64,000 nucleotides of DNA from Lactobacillus gallinarum DSM 10532 = JCM 2011 (lineage in GTDB: Bacteria > Bacillota > Bacilli > Lactobacillales > Lactobacillaceae). The notes under the pieces are model-generated. The model saw only the letters and a list, made by a program, of their open reading frames with translations. It had not been told where the DNA came from and did not search any database. This document shows positions 35,550-44,870 of this stretch, piece after piece (position 1 is the first letter of the stretch; every line of letters begins with the position of its first letter). Position numbers and translations under genes: made by a program. The stretch covers positions 62,001 to 126,000 of the forward strand of contig NZ_AZEL01000011.1 of assembly GCF_001434975.1 (NCBI RefSeq). The letters run 5' to 3'.

Positions 35550-37459
35550 TGGCTAAAATTCACGAGCTATCTGAAAATTTAACTAATCAGATTGCAGCGG
35601 GTGAAGTAATAGAGCGTCCTGCTAGTGTAGTTAAAGAACTTGTGGAAAATTCACTTGATGCTGGTGCAACGAGAATTAGAGTCGATTTTATTGATGCCGG
35701 ATTAAAGCAAATTGTAGTCCAAGATAATGGAACTGGAATTGCACGTGATCAAGTAGATTTAGCATTTACTAGGCATGCCACAAGCAAGATTAACAATGAG
35801 CATGATTTGTTCAAGGTTTCTACTTTAGGATTTCGTGGTGAAGCTTTAGCTTCAATTTCCGCTGTTAGTCATGTCGAAATTGTGACAGCCACAGAAAATG
35901 CGATTGGGATTAAGGCAGAATTTAGTGGCGGCAGTAAAAAAGGCCAAGAAGATGCAGCGTCACAAAAAGGAACTAAAATTACAGTTCGAGACCTATTCTT
36001 TAACACGCCTGCGCGATTAAAGTATTTACGTAGTCCACGGACTGAAATTATGAAAATTGTGGATATTATTAACCGTTTATCTTTAGGTTATCCGCAAGTT
36101 TCGTTTACCTTGTCAAATACGGGTAAAGTTTTACTCAGAACAACTGGCAATGGCAATTTAAAACAGACGATCGCTAATGTATATGGCCGTCATATTGCTG
36201 AAAAAATGGAAAGTTTTGAAGCAAAAGACAGTGATTTTAAGATTACAGGATTAATGTCCAAACCAGAATTAACTCGTTCTACGCGCAACTTTATCTCGAT
36301 CTTATTGAATGGTCGTTATATCAAGAATTTTCAATTGAATAATGCCATTATGGATGGCTACGGTTCAAAATTAACGGCGCGTCATTATCCTATTGTCGTG
36401 ATCGCTATTCATGTTGATCCATTATTAGTAGATGTGAACGTCCATCCCACTAAGCAAGAGGTACGTTTATCTAAAGAAAAAGAACTTAGTCGTCTGATCA
36501 CTGGTGCCATTAGCGATGCTTTGCTAGATAAAGCTGAACAAAGTAGCGGTTTTGCCAATTTAGAAAATAAACGTGAAACTTTAGTTGATCAATTAGAGTT
36601 CAACCTCAATCAAGACGTTGTCAATACAACGCGTAAGACGCCGGAAGTTCATGAAGAAGCTGAGAAGCCAGAATTTTTAGTAAAACAAGAAGCTAAAAAA
36701 GCTGAGGAGCCTAAAAAAGAAACTACGCATAACTATGTGGATATCAATATTCCACGTGAGGATGATCAATATATCATCACTAAAACTTGGGATAAAAATG
36801 TTGCTTTGCAACAAAAATTGATGCCGTTTAGCAATAAAAAAGTAGATCAAGAAGTTATTTCGACGGGGGATGAAACTTTAGCCAATAATTTGCCGCGCCT
36901 TGCTTATGTTGGGAAAATGGATATGTATATACTGGCTGAAAATGATGGTGACTTATATTTGATTGATCAAGTGGCCGCCAGACGCCGTCTTCAATTTGAA
37001 CAAATCTATCAAACTATTACTTCTAAAAAAATAGTGCAGCAAGGTTTGCTGACACCGATTGTGTTGGAATTTGGTAATTTGGATTTTTTGCAAATTAAAG
37101 ATAAAATTTATCAAATTAAGCAACTAGGCATTTATTTAGATGAATTTGGTCAAAATAGTTTTATTGTGCGTTCGTATCCTACATGGATTCATGAGCATGT
37201 CGAAGAATCCATCCGTGAAATTTTGGATAATTATTTGAATCTTGATAAGGGTAAATCACAAAATTTATTTAAGCGAGTAGCAGCGTTAGAAGCTAAACGC
37301 AATGTTAAAGGTAAAATCAATTTATCCGCTGCAGAAGGTGCACAAATTATTGCGGATCTGCGTAAAACGTCCGATCCTTATCATGATGCAGATGGCCAGT
37401 TAATTTTAGTGCGGATAAGTCAGAACGAATTAAGAAAAATGTTCAAGAAGGATGAATAA
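35549..37459 (+). CDS. mutL: DNA mismatch repair protein MutL with eroded endonuclease motifs
   Basis: The GHKL ATPase half is normal (AAGEVIERPASVVKELVENSLDAGA, DNGTGI, TLGFRGEALASI). The C-terminal domain (about 445-636) should carry the latent nicking nuclease of bacteria without Dam. Instead DQHAxxE reads DQVAARR (473-479), the ACKxxIKAN segment reads EAKRNVKGK and CPHGRP reads DADGQL (613-618). Three metal-site motifs are thus altered, so nuclease activity is probably lost while dimerisation may remain. Position after mutS and before ruvA is standard. Confidence 0.93.
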   Translation: MAKIHELSENLTNQIAAGEVIERPASVVKELVENSLDAGATRIRVDFIDAGLKQIVVQDNGTGIARDQVDLAFTRHATSKINNEHDLFKVSTLGFRGEALASISAVSHVEIVTATENAIGIKAEFSGGSKKGQEDAASQKGTKITVRDLFFNTPARLKYLRSPRTEIMKIVDIINRLSLGYPQVSFTLSNTGKVLLRTTGNGNLKQTIANVYGRHIAEKMESFEAKDSDFKITGLMSKPELTRSTRNFISILLNGRYIKNFQLNNAIMDGYGSKLTARHYPIVVIAIHVDPLLVDVNVHPTKQEVRLSKEKELSRLITGAISDALLDKAEQSSGFANLENKRETLVDQLEFNLNQDVVNTTRKTPEVHEEAEKPEFLVKQEAKKAEEPKKETTHNYVDINIPREDDQYIITKTWDKNVALQQKLMPFSNKKVDQEVISTGDETLANNLPRLAYVGKMDMYILAENDGDLYLIDQVAARRRLQFEQIYQTITSKKIVQQGLLTPIVLEFGNLDFLQIKDKIYQIKQLGIYLDEFGQNSFIVRSYPTWIHEHVEESIREILDNYLNLDKGKSQNLFKRVAALEAKRNVKGKINLSAAEGAQIIADLRKTSDPYHDADGQLILVRISQNELRKMFKKDE

Positions 37460-37462
37460 TAA

Positions 37463-38053
37463 ATGTACGAATATTTTGAAGGAATAGTTACAGTTATTAC
37501 ACCAAGTTATATCGTAGTCGATGTAAATGGCGTAGGTTATAAAGTATATAGCCCAACTCCTTTTGCTTACCAAAAGGGAGATAAAGCTAAGATATTTATT
37601 GAACAAATTGTAAGAGATACAGGAATTACTCTTTATGGTTTTCAAAGTGAAGATGATAAGGGGCTCTTTCTTAAACTCTTAAGCGTTAGTGGGATTGGTC
37701 CTAAGAGTGCCTTAGCAATCATGGCAGCTGAAGATGCCAACTCTTTAGCCGAAGCAATTGAACAGGGAGAAGTAAAATATTTAACTCGTTTTCCTGGTGT
37801 CGGCAAAAAGACGGCGTCTCAGATTGTGCTTGATTTGAAGGGCAAGCTAGGCGATTATGTTGCTCGACTTGATCGTCAAGATGAAGAACAAGGAAATATC
37901 CCGCCAGCATTGAATGATGCTTTGTTAGCATTAATTGCTTTAGGTTATACTCAAAAAGAAGTCGACCGCATTACTCCTAAGCTTGAAGAAGTTAATGCAG
38001 ATACAGCCGATCAATACATTAAAAAAGGTTTAGCATTACTGCTTAAGAAGTAG
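37463..38053 (+). CDS. ruvA: Holliday junction helicase subunit RuvA
   Basis: RuvA binds four-way junctions and loads RuvB. The 196-residue product has the OB-fold start [26 protein letters not shown], two helix-hairpin-helix motifs ([16 protein letters not shown] and [20 protein letters not shown]) and a C-terminal RuvB-binding domain (about 145-196). It lies three bases after the mutL stop. Confidence 0.97.
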   Translation: MYEYFEGIVTVITPSYIVVDVNGVGYKVYSPTPFAYQKGDKAKIFIEQIVRDTGITLYGFQSEDDKGLFLKLLSVSGIGPKSALAIMAAEDANSLAEAIEQGEVKYLTRFPGVGKKTASQIVLDLKGKLGDYVARLDRQDEEQGNIPPALNDALLALIALGYTQKEVDRITPKLEEVNADTADQYIKKGLALLLKK

Positions 38054-38057
38054 ATCT

Positions 38058-38066
38058 TGTTATAAT
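38058..38066 (+). promoter_or_regulatory. Possible internal promoter before ruvB
   Basis: TGTTATAAT is a perfect extended -10 just after ruvA; a start near 38073 would give ruvB its own transcript. No clear -35. Confidence 0.4.
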
Positions 38067-38100
38067 AATAAATATTGATATAAGTGAGGAAGTGAAACTG

Positions 38101-39117
38101 GTGGCAGAAAATGAAGATGTAGTAACTTCAGGTGAAGTAGAAAATTCTGAAGAAGAACAAATGGAATTGTCTTTAAGACCCCAAACTTTGGATCAATATT
38201 TAGGTCAAAAGCGTGTTAAAAAAGAAATGTCCATTTATATTAAAGCCGCAAAACAGCGTGATGAGGCTTTAGATCATGTCTTGCTTTATGGACCACCAGG
38301 TTTAGGTAAGACAACTCTAGCTTTTGTAATTGCAAATGAACTTGGCGTGCATTTAAAGAGTACAAGTGGTCCTGCAATTGAAAAAGCGGGGGATTTAGTA
38401 GCACTACTTTCAGATCTTGATCCAGGGGATGTGCTTTTTATTGATGAAATTCATCGTCTTGCTAAGCCTGTTGAAGAAGTTTTGTATTCAGCAATGGAAG
38501 ACTACTATATTGATATCGTAATTGGTGAAGGGCAGACTACACATGCTGTTCACGTGCCGTTGCCACCATTTACTTTGATTGGGGCAACAACCTTGGCTGG
38601 TCAATTATCTGCACCACTCCGAGATCGATTTGGTATCGTTGAACACATGCAGTATTACACAATTGATGAACTAGAAAAGATTGTCCAACGATCAAGTGAT
38701 GTTTTCCATACTTCAATTGCACCTGAGGCGGCTCATGAATTAGCCCGAAGGTCTCGAGGAACGCCGCGTGTAGCTAACCGTCTTTTGAAACGTGTTCGTG
38801 ATTTTGCGGAAGTTAAAGGTGAAAAGACAATTTCTCTTGCCACAACTGAAGGTGCACTGAAGCAGCTTCAAGTGGATGACGAGGGATTAGATCAGACTGA
38901 CCGTCGTTTGTTACGGACAATGATTGAAGGCTACAATGGTGGACCGGTTGGTATTAGAACCTTGGCTGCTAATGTAGGTGAAGATATGGAAACAATTGAA
39001 TCACTCTATGAGCCTTATTTGTTGCAGCATGGATTTATTTTGCTTACACCACGTGGGCGAATGGTGACAGACAAGGCATATTTGCAATTAGGTTTTCCTG
39101 TTCCAGGTGATAAATAA
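38101..39117 (+). CDS. ruvB: Holliday junction helicase motor RuvB
   Basis: An AAA+ hexameric motor driving branch migration. Walker [12 protein letters not shown], Walker [11 protein letters not shown], sensor [11 protein letters not shown] and arginine finger APLRDRFGI are present, then the winged helix domain. I prefer GTG 38101 (338 residues) to GTG 38092 because GAGGAAG is 11 bases before the former but touches the latter. The N-terminus is acidic. Confidence 0.95.
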   Translation: MAENEDVVTSGEVENSEEEQMELSLRPQTLDQYLGQKRVKKEMSIYIKAAKQRDEALDHVLLYGPPGLGKTTLAFVIANELGVHLKSTSGPAIEKAGDLVALLSDLDPGDVLFIDEIHRLAKPVEEVLYSAMEDYYIDIVIGEGQTTHAVHVPLPPFTLIGATTLAGQLSAPLRDRFGIVEHMQYYTIDELEKIVQRSSDVFHTSIAPEAAHELARRSRGTPRVANRLLKRVRDFAEVKGEKTISLATTEGALKQLQVDDEGLDQTDRRLLRTMIEGYNGGPVGIRTLAANVGEDMETIESLYEPYLLQHGFILLTPRGRMVTDKAYLQLGFPVPGDK

Positions 39118-39175
39118 TATTATTTTCTGTATAATAGACATAATATCTAGACAATAATTTTATGAGGTGAAAGAT

Positions 39176-39589
39176 TTGAATACTTTATTTTTAGCAAATG
39201 CTGGCGCTGCTGGTGGCAGCAACATGATGATGATCGTCTTATTTATCGTTTTGATCGGTTTTACTTACTTTGGTATGATTCGTCCGCAAAAGAAGCAACA
39301 ACAACAAAGATTGCAAATGATGGATAAGTTGAAGAAGGGTGACGGCGTTGTTTTAGTTGATGGTTTGCACGCTAAAGTTGATAAGATCAACAGTGACAAG
39401 ACTATCGTAGTAGATGCAGACGGTATTTACTTAACTTTCGAAAGAATGGCCGTTCGCCGCGTTATTCCTGCTGCAGCACCAGTTGAAGAAAATGATGCTC
39501 CTGCAGCAGATAAGACTGAAGATGCACCTGCTAAAGAAGATACTAAGAGCACTGATGCTTCTTCAGATGAAACTAAAGAAGACAAATAA
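39176..39589 (+). CDS. yajC: Preprotein translocase subunit YajC
   Basis: YajC is a small inner-membrane partner of SecDF. One membrane helix (MMMIVLFIVLIGFTYFGMI) is followed by RPQKKQQQQRLQMMDKLKKGD and the beta-rich domain; an acidic alanine-rich tail ends the 137 residues. The start is TTG 39176, six bases after GAGGTGA; the earlier GTG at 39167 lies inside that site. TATAAT at 39130-39135 may be its -10. Confidence 0.93.
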   Translation: MNTLFLANAGAAGGSNMMMIVLFIVLIGFTYFGMIRPQKKQQQQRLQMMDKLKKGDGVVLVDGLHAKVDKINSDKTIVVDADGIYLTFERMAVRRVIPAAAPVEENDAPAADKTEDAPAKEDTKSTDASSDETKEDK

Positions 39590-39600
39590 TTAATAATAGC

Positions 39601-39626
39601 AAAAGCGTCAATTCAGACGCTTTTTG
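39601..39626 (+). terminator. Terminator of yajC
   Basis: AAAAGCGTC (39601-39609) / GACGCTTTT (39616-39624) with a T run. Confidence 0.9.
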
Positions 39627-39697
39627 TTTTGCCATGAAAAAGCTTGTTGTAAAATAGAAATGATTTAAAAAAGCAAATTAAAGAAAAGGATAGTATT

Positions 39698-41149
39698 ATG
39701 AAAAATATTCCTGTAGTTATGATTATTTTTGGTGGTAGTGGTGATTTAGCTCACCGTAAGCTTTACCCAGCTTTGTTTAATTTGTATCAACAAGGCTTAA
39801 TTCATGATAATTTTGCCGTAATTGGAACAGCTCGTAGACCTTGGTCACACGAATATTTACGTGAACAAGTTAGTGATGCTGTTCATGAAACTCACGATGA
39901 GGTTGATGAAAATAGTTTAAAGCATTTTGCTAGCCATTTTTACTATCAATCACATGATGTTACAAATGTTGAACACTATGAGACACTGAAAAAATTAGCT
40001 CAAGAATTAGACGATCGTTATTGCGCACATGGAAACCGTCTCTTTTACATGGCAATGGCCCCAAGATTCTTCGGTACGATTGCTACACATATCAATGACC
40101 AATGCTTAACAGGTAGTGGCTTTAATCGAATCGTAGTAGAGAAGCCGTTTGGTCATGATTTGGCATCTGCCGAAAAATTAAATAAAGAAATTACCGCTTC
40201 ATTTAATGAAGATGATATCTTTAGAATTGACCACTATTTGGGCAAAGAAATGGTTCAAAACATTATGCCAATGCGTTTTACCAATCCTTTAATCAAAAAT
40301 ATTTGGTCAGCTGATTACATTAAAAATATTCAAGTTACTTTGGCAGAACGATTGGGAGTGGAAGCACGTGGTGGATACTATGATACTTCCGGTGCTTTGC
40401 GTGATATGGTTCAAAATCATATCTTCCAAATCATTACTTTGCTTGCTATGCCAGAACCTAAAGATTTAACTTCTGCTAGTGTCCACAAGGCTAAGCAAGA
40501 TTTGCTTGAAGGCATGATCATTCCTAGTCCAGAGGAAGTGAAAAAAGATTTTGTTCGCGGTCAATATTTAGGTAGTGATACTACTTTTGCTTATAAGCAA
40601 GAACCAAATGTTGATGAAAATTCTACTACTGAGACCTTTGTAGCTGGTAAAGTTAAATTTAAGGAAGGCCCAATTGCCGGTGTGCCGATTTACTTTAGAA
40701 CTGGTAAAGAATTTAAGGAAAAGAAGAATAGAATCGATATCGTATTAAAGCATATCAATAATCCTTATGGTCAAGCTCATTCCAACAATATTACGATTGA
40801 GATTGATCCTACTAGCAAGATTTATGTCACCATTAATGGTAAAAAGATCGATCAACCAGGAATTAGACGCGAAGATTTAACCTATGAATTTTCAAAATCT
40901 GAAATGGTAAAAGTTCCAGACGGCTATGAGCGGCTTTTACATGATGTTTTTGTCAATGATTCAACTAACTTTACCCATTGGAGCGAATTAAAACGTTACT
41001 GGGAATTTATCGATTCTGTTGAAGCTGATTGGCAAAAAGAAAATGAAGCAGGCAATGCCAAAATTGCTCAATATTTGCCATATAGAATGGGTCCAAAGGA
41101 AGCAAACGATATCTTCGAGGCTCCAACGGAACATTGGATTTATGAATAA
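39698..41149 (+). CDS. zwf: Glucose-6-phosphate 1-dehydrogenase
   Basis: Zwf oxidises glucose-6-phosphate to 6-phosphogluconolactone with NADP. The 483 residues include the NADP loop IFGGSGDLAHRKLYPAL and active-site RIDHYLGKEMVQN (about residue 176). AAAGGATAG precedes the ATG. The dinB start codon lies inside its last codons. Its link to dinB is positional, not functional. Confidence 0.97.
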   Translation: MKNIPVVMIIFGGSGDLAHRKLYPALFNLYQQGLIHDNFAVIGTARRPWSHEYLREQVSDAVHETHDEVDENSLKHFASHFYYQSHDVTNVEHYETLKKLAQELDDRYCAHGNRLFYMAMAPRFFGTIATHINDQCLTGSGFNRIVVEKPFGHDLASAEKLNKEITASFNEDDIFRIDHYLGKEMVQNIMPMRFTNPLIKNIWSADYIKNIQVTLAERLGVEARGGYYDTSGALRDMVQNHIFQIITLLAMPEPKDLTSASVHKAKQDLLEGMIIPSPEEVKKDFVRGQYLGSDTTFAYKQEPNVDENSTTETFVAGKVKFKEGPIAGVPIYFRTGKEFKEKKNRIDIVLKHINNPYGQAHSNNITIEIDPTSKIYVTINGKKIDQPGIRREDLTYEFSKSEMVKVPDGYERLLHDVFVNDSTNFTHWSELKRYWEFIDSVEADWQKENEAGNAKIAQYLPYRMGPKEANDIFEAPTEHWIYE

Positions 41150-42263
41150 GCAAAATTTATTGCCGCAAAACGACATCCATCGTCGGATTATACATCTGGA
41201 TATGGATGCTTTTTACGCTTCAGTTGAAACTCAAAGAAATCCAGAATTAAAAAATAAGGCACTAGTTATCGGGCAAGATCCTCGTAATAATGGTGGGCAT
41301 GGAGTTGTAGCAACTTGTAATTATATAGCTCGAAAGTACGGCGTTCATTCGGCAATGCCTGCGATTAAGGCGGTTAAGTTGATTCCAAAGTCAGAATTAG
41401 TTTTTATTAGACCTGACTTTAAGAAATATCGTAGCGTGTCAGCCGAGATTCATTCTTTTATGCATAATATTACAGATAAGGTAGAATCAATTGCTTTAGA
41501 TGAAGCTTATCTTGATGTCACCCATAATAAGTTAGGACAAAAATCCGCGGTCCAATTAGCAATTAGCTTGCAACGCCGGATTAGAACAGAGCTTGGACTG
41601 AATTCATCTTTTGGCGTTTCTTATAATAAGTTTTTGGCTAAAATGGGCTCAGAATATGCCAAGCCCTTTGGCAGAACCGTTATTTTGCCTGATGAAGCTA
41701 AGCAATTTTTAGGGATGCAAAAAATTGAAAATTTCCCAGGCGTAGGTCCTAAAACGCAAGAACAGTTACATGAGATGGGGATTTATACAGGTGCGGATTT
41801 GCAGCAGGTTGATGATTTTGTTTTAATTAAAAAGTTCAAAAAGATGGGCTACTTCTTAGCGCAGCATGCACATGGGATTGATTTGCGCCCGGTCATTGCG
41901 GATTCAGATGCAAATCGTAAATCGATTGGTATGGAACGCACTTATGAACCGGCTATTTATACACGTGATGAAGTGTTGACGCACATTCGGCATTATTGTA
42001 AACATTTAGAAGAAGAACTAAAAAAGCGTAACTTTTTTGCCCAAACTGTAGTAATAAAAGTTAGAGATAATGATTTTGATACTGTGACTAAGCGCAGAAA
42101 ATTGACGAAACCGTCGAATAGCCAGTATGATTTCTATGACAGTGCTCGTGATTTGTTTGATAAAGCCAGTAACTTTTTAGAAAAAGGTATTCGGTTAATC
42201 GGGGTAACTGTGACTGATTTTAAGCAGGATGAATATCAAGCAATCAATTTATTCGATTATTAA
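41142..42263 (+). CDS. dinB: DNA polymerase IV
   Basis: A Y-family translesion polymerase. Motifs are HLDMDAFYASVE (catalytic Asp), SIALDEAYLDVT (catalytic Asp-Glu) and FPGVGPKTQEQLHEMG, then the little-finger domain. The end YQAINLFDY holds a beta-clamp-binding sequence. I choose ATG 41142 (373 residues); the open frame to 41019 lies inside zwf. The start overlaps zwf by 8 bases with no strong ribosome site, suggesting coupling. Confidence 0.94.
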   Translation: MNKQNLLPQNDIHRRIIHLDMDAFYASVETQRNPELKNKALVIGQDPRNNGGHGVVATCNYIARKYGVHSAMPAIKAVKLIPKSELVFIRPDFKKYRSVSAEIHSFMHNITDKVESIALDEAYLDVTHNKLGQKSAVQLAISLQRRIRTELGLNSSFGVSYNKFLAKMGSEYAKPFGRTVILPDEAKQFLGMQKIENFPGVGPKTQEQLHEMGIYTGADLQQVDDFVLIKKFKKMGYFLAQHAHGIDLRPVIADSDANRKSIGMERTYEPAIYTRDEVLTHIRHYCKHLEEELKKRNFFAQTVVIKVRDNDFDTVTKRRKLTKPSNSQYDFYDSARDLFDKASNFLEKGIRLIGVTVTDFKQDEYQAINLFDY

Positions 42264-42322
42264 AAGAAGTCCTTTTTCTGGTAAACTAGATACAGATAAT
42301 TTTTAGAAGATGAGGAAAAATA

Positions 42323-43279
42323 ATGAGTAGTTTTGATGACATTTACGAAAAAATCTTACAATATCCAACTATTATTTTGCACCGTCACACTAGTCCTGAC
42401 CCAGATGCAATTGGTTCACAAGCTGGTTTGGCACGTGCAATTATGGAAAAGTTTCCTGACAAGCGCGTTTTATGTGCCGGTGAAAATGACGAAGGCGATT
42501 TAGCTTGGATTAATCATATGGACCAAGTTAAAGCAACTGATTACGAAGGTGCATTGGTAATTACTACTGATACTGCTAATACCCCAAGAATTTCAAACAA
42601 GCTTTACGACAAGGGTGACTTTTTAATTAAGATCGACCACCACCCAGATGTAGATCCATACGCTGATATGAGTTATGTTGATCCTGATGCTCCAGCAGCT
42701 TGTCAAATCATCGTTGACTTCTTAAATGACGAAGGCTTTAAGATTACTCCAGAAGTCGCTTACCCACTTTACGCAGGTATTGTTGGCGATACTGGTCGTT
42801 TTATGTATCCAGAAACTTCAGAACATACCTTTAAAGTAGCAGCTCAACTTGCTTCAACTGGTATTGATATTACTGAAATCGCTAGAAACATTGCCGATGT
42901 AACCTTTGATGAAGCTAAGCTTCAAGCATTAGCAATGGACAAGATGGAAATCGATCCAGTTGGTGCTGCTTACACTATCTTGATGCAAGATGATTTGAAG
43001 AAGTTAGGTTTGACTGATGATCAAGCTAATGTTGCAGTTTCAACTCCAGGTCGAATCAAGGATGTTTTGGCTTGGAACGTATTTGTTGAAAAGCCAGATG
43101 GCACTTTCCGTGTGCACTACCGTTCAAAGGGTCCAGTAATCAATGAATTAGCTGCTAAACATGATGGTGGTGGCCACGCATTAGCAAGTGGTGCTAATGC
43201 TAAGGACATGGACGAAGTAAAGCAAGTCTTTGCTGAAGTTGTTGAAGTAACTAAGAAGTATAAAGAAGATCATGAATAA
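42323..43279 (+). CDS. DHH-family phosphoesterase, NrnA-like (oligoribonuclease/pAp phosphatase)
   Basis: A 318-residue DHH/DHHA1 protein with metal motifs HTSPDPDAIGSQ, the DHH triad IDHHPD and C-terminal GGGHALASG for substrate binding. NrnA degrades nanoRNAs and dephosphorylates pAp. GATGAGGAAA precedes the ATG. It overlaps the helicase gene by 8 bases, so the two are co-expressed. Confidence 0.92.
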   Translation: MSSFDDIYEKILQYPTIILHRHTSPDPDAIGSQAGLARAIMEKFPDKRVLCAGENDEGDLAWINHMDQVKATDYEGALVITTDTANTPRISNKLYDKGDFLIKIDHHPDVDPYADMSYVDPDAPAACQIIVDFLNDEGFKITPEVAYPLYAGIVGDTGRFMYPETSEHTFKVAAQLASTGIDITEIARNIADVTFDEAKLQALAMDKMEIDPVGAAYTILMQDDLKKLGLTDDQANVAVSTPGRIKDVLAWNVFVEKPDGTFRVHYRSKGPVINELAAKHDGGGHALASGANAKDMDEVKQVFAEVVEVTKKYKEDHE

Positions 43280-44633
43280 TATTTTCGCAGATTCCAGAAT
43301 TAAACCAGCTATTCAAGAGGGGTTAAAGAAAATCCATTTTGAAAAGCCAACTAAGGTGCAGGAAAAAGTTATTCCCGCAATGCTTTCTGATTTAAGTGTT
43401 GTAGTACAAGCTGCAACTGGGTCAGGTAAGACACATGCTTATTTGGTGCCTATCTTTAATGAAATTGATGAAGATGCTCACTATGTACAAGCAATTGTGA
43501 CTTTGCCTAGTCGTGAATTAGCTGATCAGCTTTATCAAGTGGCACGTCAATTAAGAGATGCGGCAGGGATGAACTTTTCTATCGCTCACCTTGCTGGTGG
43601 TACTGACCGTGAACGTCAGTTAGAAAAGTATCAAAATAATACGCCACAGTTAGTAATTGCAACACCTGGACGACTCTTGGACTTTGTACAAAAAAAGGTA
43701 TTCGTTGTTGATCAAGTTAAGACTTTTGTCATCGACGAAGCTGATATGACTCTTGACATGGGCTTTTTGGCCGATATTGATCAAGTAGCAAGCAAGATGC
43801 CTAAGGATGTACAAATTGCAGCCTTTTCAGCTACTATTCCAGTTAAGTTATCTAACTTCTTGCGTAAGTACATGGCTCATCCAGATCAAATCGTGATCGA
43901 TAATCCAAGTGTCATTGCACCTACAATTAAGAATGATTTGCTTGATATTGGCTCAAAGAATCGTAAGAGTGTTTTGTACAAGTTATTGACTATGGGTCAA
44001 CCATACTTGGCTTTGGTTTTTGCAAATACAAAACAAACTGTTGATGAATTAACTAGATACTTGCAGGATCAGGGCTTAAAGGTGGCTAAGATTCATGGCG
44101 GGGTAACTGAGCGAGAAAGAAAGCGGACTTTGCGTCAAGTTGAGCAAGGACAATTTCAATATGTTGTTGCCTCTGACTTAGCAGCACGTGGTCTTGATAT
44201 CGATGGGGTAAGTTTAGTTATTAACTATGAAATTCCACGTGATATCGAATTTGTAATTCACCGAATTGGTCGTACCGGTCGTAATGGTTTATCAGGTCAT
44301 GCAATCACTTTAATTCGTGAAGAAGAAATGAACCGGGTCGAAGATTTGGAAAAGATGGGCGTTCATTTTGACTTTGTTGAAATTAAGAATGGTGAATTAG
44401 TACCACGTAAGCATTACCGCAGTCGTGAGAACCGTCAAGGTAAGAATCGCAAGCTTGATACTAAGTTAGTTGGTTACGTTAAAAAAGAAAAGAGAAAGCG
44501 TAAGCCTGGCTACAAGAAGAAGATTAAGCGAGCAATTCAAGAAGATAATCGTCAAAAGCGTAAGCTTGAACAACGTCATGAGATTAGAAAAGCTAAGCGT
44601 CTAAGAAAACGCAAGCGTGAACAAGGACGTTGA
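43272..44633 (+). CDS. DEAD-box RNA helicase, CshB-like
   Basis: A 453-residue helicase: Q motif, QAATGSGKT, PSRELA, TPGR, VIDEADMTLD, SAT, VASDLAARGLDID and HRIGRTGR in order. A lysine/arginine-rich tail (about 370-453) should bind RNA. Length and tail fit CshB. Its stop region contains the -35 of the alaS leader promoter, so the two transcription units touch. Confidence 0.94.
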   Translation: MNNIFADSRIKPAIQEGLKKIHFEKPTKVQEKVIPAMLSDLSVVVQAATGSGKTHAYLVPIFNEIDEDAHYVQAIVTLPSRELADQLYQVARQLRDAAGMNFSIAHLAGGTDRERQLEKYQNNTPQLVIATPGRLLDFVQKKVFVVDQVKTFVIDEADMTLDMGFLADIDQVASKMPKDVQIAAFSATIPVKLSNFLRKYMAHPDQIVIDNPSVIAPTIKNDLLDIGSKNRKSVLYKLLTMGQPYLALVFANTKQTVDELTRYLQDQGLKVAKIHGGVTERERKRTLRQVEQGQFQYVVASDLAARGLDIDGVSLVINYEIPRDIEFVIHRIGRTGRNGLSGHAITLIREEEMNRVEDLEKMGVHFDFVEIKNGELVPRKHYRSRENRQGKNRKLDTKLVGYVKKEKRKRKPGYKKKIKRAIQEDNRQKRKLEQRHEIRKAKRLRKRKREQGR

Positions 44634-44657
44634 CAGACGAGGATTTTGTAGTACAAT
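44630..44657 (+). promoter_or_regulatory. Promoter of the alaS T-box leader
   Basis: TTGACA (44630-44635), 16 bases, TACAAT (44652-44657). The -35 overlaps the helicase stop codon (44631-44633). Confidence 0.75.
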
Positions 44658-44663
44658 TATTTT

Positions 44664-44848
44664 CAGCTTAAGATATGTCTATTAAAGTTGAATTTCAAAG
44701 AGAGAGCCAATTGGTGAGAGGGCTTAATTCGCTTTAACAGATGCTCCTTTAAGTTGTATTAATTAAGAATATCAAGAGGTAACAAACACTGTTGCAATCA
44801 AGGTGGTACCGCGCGCGGAGCGTCCTTGAATAAGCAATGGTGTTTTTT
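44664..44848 (+). promoter_or_regulatory. T-box riboswitch of alaS
   Basis: The T-box sequence AAGGTGGTACCGCG is at 44800-44813. Upstream stem I material holds GCT at 44743-44745, an alanine codon, as specifier. The terminator pairs 44785-44803 with 44824-44844 (AACACTGTTGC..AAGG with CCTTG..GCAATGGTGTT) followed by T. Uncharged tRNA-Ala would stabilise the antiterminator and allow alaS transcription. Confidence 0.92.
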
Positions 44849-44870
44849 GTTTTGTTTATGGGAGATAAAA

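Noticed and set aside
41019-41141. N-terminal extension of dinB
   Set aside because: It lies inside zwf; the family starts just before HLDMDAFYASVE, which fits ATG 41142.
44826-44870. N-terminal extension of alaS
   Set aside because: It covers the T-box terminator; GGGAG before ATG 44871 decides the start.
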